NCBI GenBank assembly: GCA_963995505.1 | Contig: OZ023184.1 | Span: 5,208,001 to 5,272,000, forward strand | Direction of reading: 5' to 3' | From: Hypericum androsaemum | Taxonomy: Eukaryota; Streptophyta; Magnoliopsida; Malpighiales; Hypericaceae | DNA length: 64,000 nt | Shown: piece by piece, positions 10,400 through 21,764 of the stretch | Position numbering within the stretch: the first letter of the stretch is position 1 | How the letters are laid out: every line of letters starts with the position of its first letter | Notes under the pieces: model-generated | The model's input: only the letters and a program-made list of their open reading frames with translations | Database searches by the model: none | Told to the model about the DNA's origin: nothing | Program-made: the position numbers and the translations under genes

Positions 10400-12259
10400 T
10401 GTTAGTGGGAAAAGTGGTACAAAAATGTCAAGTAACCCGAGACTGTCCGGAGTGATCGTCCTAAGGTCGGCCTAACAGAATGGGTGAAAAAAGAGCTAAA
10501 GGACCTTAGACGTTCGATCTAAGGGAGGGGGGAAAAAGAACTACGGGCTAAGCTAAGAAAAAAGATAAGTAACGATAGTGTTGTTTGGTGTGTTCGTCAT
10601 GTCTTGGTCTCGTGCCCGTGCCTTTCTTATATAGAGACGTCACCGACTTGGCCCCGTCTTGTGATGATAAACACAAACTTTCTTAGTCACCTTGAGGGCG
10701 CCGACCTAGTCTCATCTCATGATGAGATTCTCGAACTACCTTAATCATATCGATGACGCCAACTTGGCTCTGGCTCATGATGAGAAACACAAACTGTCTT
10801 AGTCACATTGAGGGCACCGACCTAGCCTCGTCTCATAATGAGATTTCCGAACTGCCTTAGTCATATCGATGATGCCAACTTGGCTCCGGCTCATGATGAG
10901 AAACACAAATCGCCTTAGTCACATTGAGGACGCCAACCTAGCCTCATCTCATAATGACAAACCCGAACCGGCTTAGTCAAATTGATGATGCCAACTTGGC
11001 TCCGGCTCATGATGAGAAATACAAACTGCCTTAGTCACATTAAAGACGTTGACCTAATCTCATCTCATGATGAGAAACCCGAACTACCTTAGTTAAATCG
11101 ATGACGCCAACTTGGCTCCGGCTCATGATGAGAAACACAAACTGCCTTAGCCACATTAAGGACGCCGACCTAACCTCATCTCATGATGAGAAACTCGAAC
11201 CGCCTTAGACAAATCGATGATGCCAACTTGGCTCCGGCTCATGATGAGAAACACAAACCGCCTTAGTCACATTTAGGGCTCTCATCCAAGGCATTCTCGT
11301 CCAAGGCATTCTCGTCCGAGCATTTCTCATCCAAGGTATTCTCGTTCGAGCATTCTCGTTCAAGGCGTTCTCGTCCAAGGCATTCTTGTCCGGGCATTCT
11401 CGTCTAAGGCCTTCTCGTCCGAGCATTCTAGTTCAAGGCATTCTCGTCTGAGGCGTTCTCGTCCGGGCGTTCTCGTCCAAGGCATTCTCGTTCGAGGCAT
11501 TCTCGTCCGAGCGTACTCGTCCAATGTTCTCTACCCGAAGCTCTCGACTCGATGTTCTCGACCCAGTGTTCTCATTTCTAAATGAACAAATCTAAAGTAC
11601 GACCTGTTCCAACCCAAAATTATGTTCACCCAACTCGGCGCGGGCGTTCTTGGCCTAACATGGACGTTCTCCAACTCCGGGGCGTTCTCCAAGCCTAACG
11701 TTATCCAAAAATGGGTGTTCTCGCCTTTACCTTCATTTTTTACCTTCTTTCTCTCCGAATCTGAAGAAGTCGTCACTACAAAGTTGTAGATCTTTGTCAT
11801 ATCTTTCCATAACCGAAAGAATCAACTCAATCCAATACTCGAGTCAAAAGATATGGTTGATCTATCAAAATCTGATAGAGCTGAAGCGGATGACGAGGCG
11901 AGTCCATCCCAAAGTAGACGTCGAGACGAGTCCGTCCCGAAGTAGAACGATGGAGGGTGCATCCCGAAGTGGATGACCAAGGGTGGACAACTAGGGTGTG
12001 CGTCCCAAAGCGGACAACCAGGGGGTCCATCTAAAAGTGTACAACTAGGGGGTCCGTCCCAAAGTGGACAACCATGGAGTACGTCCTGAAGTGGACAAGC
12101 AGGGAGGTCGGTCCCAAAGTCGATGATTAGGAAGTCGGACAAAAATGGATGGACGACTAAGTGAGCAAACGATCGAACAATCCTAAAGTGTGACACTACG
12201 ACCAAACCCAAGGTCATACTCGGACCTTAACCTCGCGAGGTCATTTTTGAACTCCAACA
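10400..12259 (-). repeat. gypsy 5' LTR (right copy)
   Basis: The LTR begins TGTTAGTGGGAAAAGTGG and ends CCAACA with intact TG/CA ends, followed by the TSD GGAGT. It repeats the left LTR's three tandem zones. A minus-strand TATA box (CTATATAAG) lies near 10628-10637. Confidence 0.9.
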
Positions 12260-13038
12260 GGAGTGAACCCAGGGATGGGGATGAACTGATTCGATTTGAA
12301 GTTTTCATAGTAGAGTTTGTGATCTTGGAATTCTTTGAAACTAAATCCTTTTTTTTGAACAATGAAGCTAAATACAATTTCTTCAGGGTTCCAAGACCTT
12401 CCAAATCTGAGTGGGCACGAACCCAGTGGAAGACCTTCCTCTCTTTTTTGTGTTCCTGACCGCCAATTGAGAAGGCCTTAAATCACAAGGAATGGGCACA
12501 ACGATTTTGACGGAAGCACTGAGAAGGAAGCAATCCATGTGGTCTTTGAAGCCATTCATTGGGTTTCAGACTCGGACTCGTCCAAAAGCAAGGTTTGGGG
12601 TTCGTATTTCTCGGGACTGGTCTTTGGATATTCTTGTGTGTGTTTAATTAATTGGTTGTTGTTGGTTACTCTAATTAGAATTGAAGTTTCAAAAATTAGA
12701 GTTTTTCAAAATTTAATTATTTCTAATTAGTTTTGATTCTCATTACGAATGTTTGATTTTGAGTTTTAGTTGAAGGTTGAAAGTTAAAGGTCGGAGGAAG
12801 AAGATGAAGTGAGAGGAAGAAGAGGAGGGAAAGAAAGAAATTTTTTTATTTTTTAAGTAGGAAGAGCATTTTAGTCTTTTCAAGTGAGAATTCGCTAAAG
12901 AAAATGACATATTCCGGCAACAGAGTCCCGGGAGTAGTATAAAACCAAATAAGGTAAAATAAATTTTGGACACCTAGGGATATGAGGGGTAGGACGACCA
13001 TACCCCTGGGACCTGAACGTAATTTTTCCTAAGTAAAA

Positions 13039-14240
13039 AGAGATATTTATTAGCATATAATATTATAGACATTGATGTGACTAGTGCTGCCTACTGAAGG
13101 TTCTCTGCTCTTTGTGGCCTCTTTCCTTGCTTTTGTCGTCATGTCACACCTGTTTCTTAATATTATATACTAATAACTATTTTCTTTTTTACAATATTAA
13201 GAATGGTGTAACCGACGGTTTAATTAGCCTGGTCGATCGAACCATGATCCAAAGATCAGAGCAAGTCGCTCGTTATTTTTCAAAACTTTGCAAATAACAC
13301 CAATAAACTAATTAGGAAATAAGAGTGATATTTTTTTAATACTGACATTTGGGTATTTAATTCGAGCATAATTATTTAGACCTCATTCTATGTCTCTTAA
13401 TTGTGTTGGCTCCTCGGTGGCCCACATTTTTTCCCACAATTTCATGTGTTCTTTGAGTTGTTTATTTTCAAATGTTCTTAGCAACATCGTTTTCATCGAA
13501 TCATAAGACCACTATCTTAAATGTTCCGCAAATTGTTAAGCCAAAACAATGAAGGAATCTCTGCTAGAGATTTGAAAATTCATACGAGACAGGTAGCTAG
13601 GGGATCAGAATAGGAAACTCCTATTGGGATCCTCGTATAATTCAAGAAAACCATATATAGACATAGAGGTCTACTATTGGTCCAAAGTTCCCTTTCAACT
13701 AGAATTTTCCATTTGGTCATGTTCTTCCCTCTATCATTTAGAAAAATAACTAGCAATAACCACTGTATTTCCTTCTTATTAGCAACTCTAATTCCATAGC
13801 CAACCAAACATTTCAATTTGTATAATTCAATACGACTCTTCAAACGAAACTCGCAAAAGAACTTGAGTCCGAGCTTGATTTCATCCTAAGGGTTTGCACG
13901 AAGATATTGATCAACAAAAATAGCAAACTAGAATTTTCATATATAATTCAAATTTTGCTAGAGTTCAATCGGATCCAACAAAACACAAGAATCAATGCAG
14001 TTGAGCTCAACCGGATCCAAACGTGTAGCTCGGGTAGTCTAACTCCATCTCAGACTTAGGCCATCATGATCTTATTTTGTTTATGGAGTCATTAAGAGTG
14101 AGAATTAGCCATGTATCTATCTTTCAAGTAGAATATGTTCTATTCTTCTCGTCGTACATATTAGGATATATTTACAAAATTAATCTATTTACCCAAAAAA
14201 AATCAAATTGAAAAAAAAACATGTAAAGCAAACAAAGTAG
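13039..14240. other. AT-rich non-coding stretch
   Basis: No recognised gene. A minus-strand frame at 13580-13843 (87 codons, MKSRIELYKLKCLVGYGIRV) has no domain I can name. The interval was searched on the minus strand for NF-YA exons 2 onward, expected downstream of the exon at 14248-14491, and none was seen. Confidence 0.5.
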
Positions 14241-14247
14241 GAATTAC

Positions 14248-14491
14248 CAGGGAAAATAGTGAATGAAGTTGCATTGTTCGGATCCTCATCTGGAACATGT
14301 TCCCCACTAGTAGCATCCCCAAGTTGGTGGTCCTTAGCCTGGCCGTCCATGGAGGAAACCTTCAAATGGCCACCTGAGTCCCCATAGCCAGCCTGAGATC
14401 CATAGCCACTCCACAATCGGATCGACGAAAGATGCCCAACTGGGCTCCCTTCATTCTCTTTGAAGTACAGCTTAGTAGCAGCCATGGCCAT
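14248..14491 (-). pseudogene. NF-YA-like first coding exon, isolated
   Basis: The translation from ATG at 14489-14491 is MAMAATKLYFKENEGSPVGH... with LWSGYGSQ in the middle and NATSFTIFPG at the end. It is followed by a clean splice donor (CCTG|GTAATTCC) in phase 1. This pattern (YFKE-EG, W-x-G-x-GSQ, then FTIFPG split by an intron) is what I recognise in the first coding exon of plant NF-YA subunits of the CCAAT-binding factor. An acceptor-like 'tttgcag' at about 14550 fits the usual 5'-UTR intron. The HAP2 DNA-binding exons are absent downstream, so this is a truncated gene or captured fragment. Assignment is from pattern memory, not a search. Confidence 0.5.
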
Positions 14492-14864
14492 TATTATCTT
14501 CCTCGAAATCGATCTCAAGGTTGAAGCTTGAAGAAGCTATATATAACACCTGCAAAATTTCCCCAGAACAGAAATAGAAACTTGGTCATTGATGCTTCTA
14601 AAATTAGATATGTATAGGTAAGACTGATGATCAAAAGAGGTAGGAAAAAACCAAAACTTTCTAACTATGAATCCATCTTAAAACCCTTTTAAAATATGGG
14701 AAGTACGAGGTAGGAAAATTAATTAAAAGGAAGAAACCACAATTTCCCAACAACCTTAAATACATACATAATATAAAGGAGAAAACCCAAGAAAGATTGA
14801 ATCTTTATCATGTAGAGGTCGAAGTAAGAAGCTAATTAGGAGGCAAAACGTGAGAAGTACGTAC

Positions 14865-14866
<2 letters not shown>

Positions 14867-14898
<32 letters not shown>
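14867..14898 (+). repeat. 32-base G homopolymer
   Basis: An uninterrupted run of 32 G precedes CGCGAGAGAGAGGGGGTGG. On the minus strand it is a C run followed downstream by the NF-YA-like exon, so it would lie in that gene's leader. It can form G-quadruplexes, and run length at such sites is often unreliable in sequencing. Confidence 0.95.
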
Positions 14899-15471
14899 CG
14901 CGAGAGAGAGGGGGTGGTTGCAAGTGTCTAGACAGAAGCCGAGGAGGAATCCCATATGTTTGGAGCCATTGTCGGCTTAGTTTTAAAGCAGGCGACAGAA
15001 ATCTTTTTTTTTTTGTAAATTTTTTTACTTCTCAAGAAAAATTTCAAAGAATATTACACCAATTGTACAAGAAGTACGAACACTTAAGAAACTAGATAAA
15101 TACATATCAAAGAAAATAGTTAACTATGAGAGAGGGAAATAATTATTTTGTTAACTTCTAGTATTCAGAATTTACTCAGAAATTATTTTAGGGACCATTC
15201 CAATAATATTTTTATATTTAAAAATTTTAAATTATAATTTATTTAAGTGAATCCAAATCTCGATTTGGAAAATGAATGGTTAGAATAGATTTGAGGATCT
15301 TACAAGTGTAATGGAATTACACGGTGGTTGCCAATAAGATTTGGCTTTTAGTGCAAGTGCTTCTCTTTTGGCCAAAAAAAGTGCTACTACCTTTTCATTT
15401 CCAATGACAAAACAAAACCGTTTTCATTAATAAAAATAAAAATAATTCATACCTTTTCCTTCCGCCACGGT

Positions 15472-15971
15472 GGGAAAATAGTTTCGTAAAAATTGTGTCC
15501 ACGTTGGATTGAGAATGTCAGATTTTGTACCAAGATTCGACTTTTTATGTCAAATCACAAATTCGACTTAAAAAGTCAGATCTTGATAGGATCCTATTTA
15601 AAAAGTCGGATATTGGTAAAAAAAATATAATGCACTCTTGGTCTTGGTAGTCAAAGGTGCCACATCTTACTTGATAGTCATTGGTTCGATTCTAGCTTTC
15701 ATTAACTTTTTTACAATCTTAACATAAATATTATATTAAAAAAAATTTTTGATAGCTAATTTGGTCTAAGTTGTGGTCATTGAACCTAAGGTCAATAGGT
15801 TCAATACTCGAATTTGACAATTTTTTTGATAACTTCATTTTACTAAATCATTCACTTTAATCTGACTTTTTCAGTCGTTGTTCCGACGTGGACACTGTTT
15901 TCACAAAACTTTAAAATCGAACACCATTTTTACAAAAATATCCGAAAAGTAACACCAGATAACTTTTTTTC
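15472..15971. mobile_element. Putative small DNA transposon with terminal inverted repeats
   Basis: A 'tgtgtccacgttgg' block near 15492 is inverted as 'ccgacgtggacact' near 15883. Candidate 10-bp TSDs CCGCCACGGT (15462-15471) and CCGCTACGGT (15972-15981) flank it with one mismatch. The interior has no coding sequence. The inverted arms are unequal, so the boundaries are tentative. Confidence 0.5.
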
Positions 15972-16420
15972 CCGCTACGGTACAATTACGCAAAGCGGTA
16001 GATGTTCAAAGAGAATCGTTCAGTTTTTCGTCAAGCTTCTCGAAACATACGGTTTAAAGTTGGAGTGGCCATGGGCGGTAAGATTCTATAAGAATCTAAA
16101 CTCAAACCCTAGATTTAAAAGGATATCTAGATCCTATGATAACAATTTAGATCCAGATCTTCAAAATTCTCGAGATCTAATCCAAGATCCACACCATTCT
16201 AACAGATCTATTTACTTACAAAATAATTTTTACATTTTAATAAAATTATTTACAAAATATACTTACATTTATTTTATGTGAATGATCAACAATACAAAAT
16301 ACTAATGTTTAATTTTAAATTTATAATTGAATAATCTTGTCTTTCTCTGTAAAGGGTGTCAATTGTCATATAAAGTTTTAGGGTATATAAAAAATAATAT
16401 TTATATGTTAATCTAGATGG

Positions 16421-16615
16421 ATATAAGCAACAAGCACTTAGGTCAACTATTGAGTAAGTTGTTCTAGTTAACTAGGTCTCAAGTTCGAGTTCTAAAGTAC
16501 GCATCGGTGTTAAATACTTATTGTGAGAGTTTTGCTACCTTTTAAATGTCCTACACAACTTGAACCTGGATTAGTCGACATAGTGGACCGGATACTAACT
16601 AGTACAAATCAAAAA
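16421..16615 (+). mobile_element. Au-like SINE
   Basis: The element is 195 bp, flanked by a perfect 10-bp TSD ATCTAGATGG (16411-16420 and 16616-16625). It contains a Pol III B-box-like GGTCTCAAGTTCGAGTTCT and a 3' region GGATTAGTCGACATAGTGGA then CCGGATACTAACT, similar to plant Au SINEs. It would be transcribed by RNA polymerase III and moved by LINE enzymes. Confidence 0.78.
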
Positions 16616-16820
16616 ATCTAGATGGTCTAAGTAAGATCTAATAAAGAATGATCTCATTTATGAGTCAATAATATCCTAATTTTAAATGTTCATTCATACT
16701 TTTACCTTACTTTAACCTAACAGATCCTAAACCCTGGGATAGGGTAAGGGTTTGGCCAATGAGATCTGGAATTTTTTTGCGAGAATGATTTGGAATCCAA
16801 TAAGGTTGAACTCATATAAA

Positions 16821-17128
16821 TTTTTTTTTATAAGTAAATTTGTATTACTTAAAAAAAACCAAGATTGATTATATCTAGATAATTATTGAGCTAAGAAAAC
16901 TAGATACAAACTTATCCAAAGAGCACATACTTAATAAACAATATATAACTCCCTTATAAAAAAACTACCAGATAGGTCCCCAAATTAAATCGCCTGTATC
17001 AAAATCACCAAACACAACCATCAAATTTACATCCAACAAGAGGACTACCAAGAAACCAACCACACAAACAAAAAATCAAGGAGGGTCATAGACCTTTGAT
17101 TGGTTGCGAGGTTCGGCACCCCTGAGAC
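16821..17128 (-). mobile_element. 5'-truncated LINE tail
   Basis: On the minus strand this ends in a T-to-A-rich tail (plus strand 'ttttttttttataagtaaat') and is flanked by CATATAAA at 16813-16820 and 17129-17136. The block A partner near 39640 has uninterrupted sequence here, an empty site. Only the 3' untranslated end of a LINE is present. Confidence 0.68.
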
Positions 17129-18106
17129 CATATAAAAACCATTCTTTAAACATATCTTTTTACAAGTGAATTTTACTAAGTCCAAATATAAATTTTAATT
17201 ATGTAAATAATTATTTTAATTGGATGATTTAGTTGTGAAGCCGAAAATAATTATTTTCGGCATATTTTAAAATATTTGTCGACTTAGATCACCCTTAATG
17301 GTGGCCTAAACCTAACCTCGTTAAGCAAGATGACAAAAAAAATTAAAAAAAGCTAGATTAAAATTGCCCCCTCGCCCGGGCGAATGCAGAGGCGGGTGAC
17401 AGCCTCTGACACTCGCTCGGGTTACGATTTGTTTATTATTATTAATTTTGCCTTTTCAATCTAATCTAATGAGACATGATACAATAATGATACAATATTA
17501 TTTGATAAAAATATAAAAATTTGTATTTTTGTATTCTATATAAATAAAGGCCAATATTTTTAACTCGTATAGAGTTTAATTTTTTATGAAAATTTATATA
17601 AATAATATATATATATATATGGATGAGAGAAAAATTAATTATTTATTTAATAATCTACTTATATTAGAATCAACATAAAAAAATATTTAGTTAGATTAAA
17701 TTATACGCGTATGATAACAAAAATTATTTGATAACGTTATTACTCCAGTAACGAGTGTGGGTGGCCTTAAGTCACGGGTAGCTTTCGCTAACTTTTTTGA
17801 CGGGTAGCTATCGCTAACTTTGACGGGACACCGGCCTGTGCTTGTTTCCAAATTTTTTTCTCTACATTCTTCATATTGTGATGGACCCTTATTAATAATT
17901 ATTGCTCAACGTAGAAAAGGACTTATAGACCAAATAATATACATTTTCAAATTACACGGATAACAGTAGTATATGTATTTTAACATGCTATCCAAACAGT
18001 TTAATCACGTGATGTATGTACTCGTACCATCCGAAGGCATTTGAAAAGACGAATAGACCAAGGCAGATAGCTTTTGGGATTATGCATACCGGCTATTATT
18101 CCAACA

Positions 18107-18140
<34 letters not shown>
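18107..18140. repeat. (AT)n microsatellite
   Basis: About 16 AT repeats. The paralogous position at 40311-40320 has only a short TATATATAT, so the array expanded in this copy. Confidence 0.95.
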
Positions 18141-18142
<2 letters not shown>

Positions 18143-18399
18143 GTCCCATTCGATATTTTTTGCTTCTGTCGATGATAAAAATGTGTCATTTTAGCAATTT
18201 CCCCTGTAATGTTTGCTCGTAGTCTTCAGGTAAATCCAAGTATATAGCTTGTTGCTAACGAGGGCTTTTTAACCCATCTAAATCGTCTTTTTCTGAAGAT
18301 ATTTACAACCTTTGTAGGTTATATAGAGCATATATCTTCTGAATTTTACTCAAAAAATTATTTTTAAAAATTTTATAACATATAGATACTGAACTGATT

Positions 18400-19260
18400 A
18401 CTCTAAATCGGGTCGAGAAAATCTCAAAGTTATCTCTACCAAAACTTTACGTCTTCCACCCTTTTGACCTTTACGTCTCTGTGTACATTCTTCGTCCACA
18501 AATCAAATATTGAAACGAGACCAACTTATGAAATTCACTTCATATTTTATCAGTATTCCTGATATCACAGTCAACACTAAATGTTAATTTCAATTCATCA
18601 AAATAATTTCAAAATAATGAGTTTAATTTTTTTATAAGTAAAATTATATTAAACCCCATCAAAAGGTAATTACAGAGTAATTACAACGCAATAAACACCC
18701 GGCACCTAAGGTACTAGATGGATACATATCTAAACAAAAACAGAGATAAGCACTATCTAACACAAGATCCTAATGCCACACCACGGACCAAAAGCCACCC
18801 CCGCAAACCCCCAAGAATGGACGAAAATTATGGAGGATATAATGAGTTTATTTTTTGATAAAAAACTTTAAAATAATGAGTTTACATAAATTTGTACTTA
18901 AAAGCTTGATTTACTAATATCAACCTAAAATTTTAGACACATCTTCTCTATAGAATTTATTGGGTCAAATTATAATAAATTTGACTTTATCCATGTGCCA
19001 TGAATAGAAATTCGGTACAAAAAGATTGAATAATGAGTTAAAAGTGCTCTAATACATGTTAGTTGACAAATAAAAAATTTATAAATACAAAACTATATTT
19101 TAATGATCTCAATGCCGGCTAATATTTCGACAGAATCACTTGTTGAACATGCCTACTTCCCTGGACAATGTTTTCGCTGGTCGTATGGCCATTGGAATTG
19201 GGACTCTTGATTCGAACTCTAACGTTACAGTTCAGGAAAACAGCCCGCTAACACTACTCA
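18400..19260. repeat. Backbone duplication blocks B and C (partners 50190-50470 and 52050-52175)
   Basis: Block B shares 'ttacgtctctgtgtacattc', 'caaaactatattttaatgat' and 'ctc' with 50190-50470. Block C shares 'tcacttgttgaacatgccta' and 'aatgttttcgctggtcgt' with 52060-52130. In the second copy the Pack-MULE at 50484-51996 sits between B and C. No coding sequence is supported. Confidence 0.75.
18626..18838 (-). mobile_element. 5'-truncated LINE tail
   Basis: A 213-bp insert carries the same terminal style as 16821-17128 (plus strand 'tttttttataagtaaaatta') and is bounded by a perfect 12-bp TSD ATAATGAGTTTA (18614-18625 and 18839-18850). Confidence 0.75.
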
Positions 19261-19612
19261 AAATTTTGTCTAACACCTAGTGTTATTAGACTAATACTGC
19301 TCGAACTTTTGCCAATAAACAAATGTTTTACAATTTAAATTTCTTACCAATTAAACCAAACATACTCCAACTTTTTTATGTGCACCTATTGTTAGGAAGC
19401 GGAGAAAGTTGCGGCATTTAGGTTCATGTGGTTCTACTTACTTTCTGGATGTTATAACCGTTGGCTTCTACGTTTTTATTAATTTTAATTGTCCGTACTT
19501 AGAAATTTGCAATGATTAGAATCTTCATACATCCATCGAACCCCAAATAGTATTTTTATCAGAATTTTATGCTTATAAATAAATAAGGTCAGTAGGACAC
19601 TATCAAGAACTA
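19261..19612. repeat. Backbone including duplication block D (partner 59130-59330)
   Basis: From about 19440, 'aattttaattgtccgtactt', 'cttcatacatccatcgaacc' and 'tgcttataaataaataaggt' match 59170-59285 in order. The first part of this interval has no clear match and no gene. Confidence 0.7.
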
Positions 19613-20230
19613 ATGCGACGTCGTCCAATAACAACTTGGAAGTTTTCGGGCAGAAAAATGGTCACTCTCACTCATAATTATTATAGGAATTGGTGGTTGC
19701 GGGTTCAGGATCATTTGCGAAGTATGGAGTTTTGTGTTTCGCACATATACTGGGAAGGGAACGCTACAGCTGATGCTCTGACAAAGGTGGCGATTGATGG
19801 ATGGTGGTATTCGGCTAGTGGGAAACTGCTTAGACATATCAGGAGAGACTTATCACCTCTTTCTTTTTATAGATTTTCATAACTTGATACTGCATGTATT
19901 GTGTTGAGGCTGGATGGAGTGATCTTGCAGGTAACATGGACCCTTTTGGGATTGCAGGCAATCTCGGTCTTGCGAGAGGAGGGCAAGGCAACTGGTTTTG
20001 GTTCGTGGCCAACTGGATATGTGTGAACTGGTCACTCTCGGTGACTGGTATTACTTGCAGCGGTTGTTGTGTTGTTGTTGCATGGATCCAGGTAAGTACA
20101 CTGTTGCAGTTATTGTGGTTGTCGACTTTCGTTTTGATTGTTGGCAGGATATATTCGGACCATCTCTGGGACAAGGCGAGAGAGGAAAATTACGCAAGCC
20201 TCTCACATGAGTCAACTCGGAGTATTAACG
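19613..20230 (+). pseudogene. LINE RNase H C-terminal fragment
   Basis: The frame 19613-19882 includes CVSHIYWEGNATADALTKVA, the conserved H-x-x-x-E-G-N-x-x-A-D-x-L-A-K end of plant LINE RNase H, and stops soon after, as LINE ORF2 does. The following approximately 350 bases would be LINE 3' untranslated sequence. The paralogous block near 59310 lacks it, so it is an insertion in this copy. No TSD was resolved. Confidence 0.68.
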
Positions 20231-20673
20231 AGATTTGGATACTCTTTTTTTCTGTCGTTAGGCGGCGACATGATTTTTTACAAAAGTTCCCTTTTGCAAC
20301 CACACATACTCATAAATTATTACTATTTTTACCGAGATTTAAGGAACCAATCTGGAGATTTCAAAGTTCAGACATTCTATTGTAGGAATTCGATAACTAA
20401 AGGACTGAAATGTAATTAACCCTTAAATTAATTGTTAGGATAACCACTACCCAAGTGGTTCGGACATCCTTGTACATATTCTCTGTCTTTAACTTAGTAG
20501 CGGGGATGGGAGTTGGGATCTCTCCTTAGTGGCATGCAATATAAATTAGAAAAATAACCGAAGTTGGACCAAAAATTTCTTGTAGTTTGAGCAATAAAAA
20601 ATAAAAATAATTGACTTATGTCTAAGTAGGATCGAGTTTGGACAAGTGGATGAGAGGTGGCAGAGAGAAAGGG

Positions 20674-21315
20674 TGTTGGAAACCGAGTAGACCTCTACAA
20701 TACCCACAAGCACACAAGCGAATCACAATCACAACGAAAAGTACAAACCTCACAAAAAAAAAAAAAGAACAAGAGGAGAGACAATATTTGGTTACCCGGT
20801 TCGATCGACAACGATCTACGTCCGGGGACATACCAAGCCAGGAGAGATTTCAGTATACACTTGTGTTTCACTCATACTACAAGAGAAAGCCACACTTTGA
20901 CACACACACTCCTCTAGGGTTCTTCTATTTTCTCTCTAGCCACGCACTATGGCCTCACATTCTCTCTCTTAATGGTTACAAATGAGTTACAGAGGGTTTA
21001 TATAGAGCCAACAACCCCAGGAGTCAAATACAACATGCATGGGCATTTTTGTCCGACATCCCGAGAAGTTTCTGGAGCAAAATGCGGGTCGGGTGGCATC
21101 CGTCGGCTTTGGGGCGGCCGCCGCCTAGTGTAAATTCCGGTGGCTGGCTGCCGCCAGGGAGGTGGCGCCCGCCGGGGCTGCCTCCACTACTTTCTTTCGC
21201 CTCTTCGTCTTTGCTCCTCGACCCGTCACTTGACCCGAATAATTCTCCGAGCGTTCCCGAGTACCGAATCTATTCGATCAGCTCCCGAACCGCTTCTCAG
21301 GCTTCATACCCAAGA
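20674..21315 (-). mobile_element. Solo copia LTR, same family as 4141-4722
   Basis: The LTR begins TGTTGGAAACC and ends CCCAAGA (terminal C to G change), with a perfect 5-bp TSD AAGGG at 20669-20673 and 21316-21320. A minus-strand TATA (CTATATAAA) lies near 20997-21005. The shared 'accaagccaggagagattt' and 'ggttacccggttcga' blocks link it to the LTR at 4141. A single LTR with an intact TSD indicates LTR-LTR recombination. Confidence 0.88.
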
Positions 21316-21480
21316 AAGGGATGATCAGATTTTGACTTCTGATAATCCGATTTTTGCACGTTTGTGTGACATGGATGATATTTAGCTGATTAATAAAAAA
21401 TCGAGTATGAATTTTGGTTTTCTTTGGTGGCAAAGGGAAAGTTCAGTTAAATGAAAATATAGGATCTAGAATTCAATTTA

Positions 21481-21764
21481 GGATAAATTACTCTCAGGTC
21501 CTTGGTTTATAGTTTTATTACTCGTAAGTCTCTAGCTTTCAAAAATAGTGTATGAGGTCCCTACTTTTTAAGAAAATATTGGTCTGAAGTCCCTAGTCAT
21601 CGGATCGATCTTCTTAAAAATTCCCCAAAAAAATCTTAGATCCGGTGACTAGGAACCTCAGACCTATATTTTCTTTAAAAAGCAGGGACCTCATACACTA
21701 TTTCCGAAAGTCAAGGACCTGCGAGTAATAAAACTATAAACCAAAACCTAAGGGTAATTTACCC
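21481..21764. mobile_element. Foldback MITE (MULE-type)
   Basis: The 284-bp element is an almost complete palindrome: GGATAAATTACTCTCAGGTCC at the left is inverted at the right, and the arms pair to a short centre near 21620. The 9-bp TSD is TTCAATTTA/TTCAGTTTA (21472-21480, 21765-21773). The paralogous site near 63660 ('ccatttaacgta') is empty. The TIR shares CAGGTCCTTGG with the elements at 5071 and 45474. Confidence 0.88.

Larger units (their letters stand above)
5571..12259 (-). mobile_element. RT-less Ty3/gypsy retrotransposon, both LTRs present
   Basis: Two LTRs of about 1.87 kb flank a 2.95-kb interior, with a 5-bp TSD GGAGT at 5566-5570 and 12260-12264. The polypurine tract beside the left LTR and the primer-binding site beside the right LTR show minus-strand orientation. 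The interior encodes only gag-like and protease sequence; no RT, RNase H or integrase exists, so movement would require enzymes in trans. A related copy with the same content lies at 59366-62829. Confidence 0.9.
5071..13029. mobile_element. MULE with long TIRs, interrupted by a gypsy element
   Basis: The 5' arm (5071 to about 5300) and the reverse complement of the 3' arm (about 12800-13029) align over roughly 220 bases, starting GGCAAAATTATGATCAGGTCC and GGAAAAATTACGTTCAGGTCC. The element is flanked by a perfect 9-bp TSD, TAAGTAAAA, at 5062-5070 and 13030-13038, typical of Mutator-like elements. Without the nested gypsy insertion the element is about 1.26 kb. No transposase is visible, so it is non-autonomous. 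Confidence 0.87.
16760..18230. repeat. Backbone duplication block A (partner 39590-40380)
   Basis: Shared landmarks in order are 'tttggaatccaataaggttg', 'cgggtagctttcgctaac' with 'tttgacgggacaccggcctg', and 'gggattatgcataccggcta' with 'ttattccaacatg', ending near 'tcgatgataaaaatgtgt'. The partner keeps the same order with substitutions and lacks the LINE tail at 16821-17128. No gene is visible in either copy. Confidence 0.8.

Noticed and set aside
13580..13843. 87-codon minus-strand frame as possible NF-YA downstream exon
   Set aside because: It contains none of the HAP2 DNA-binding or QCYG-type motifs and has no splice sites consistent with the upstream exon.
15640..15840. SINE based on B-box-like 'ggttcgattctagc' and 'ggttcaatact'
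   Set aside because: Two partial B-box matches occur, but no TSD, A-box or tail could be identified; the interval is better explained as the interior of the TIR element at 15472-15971.
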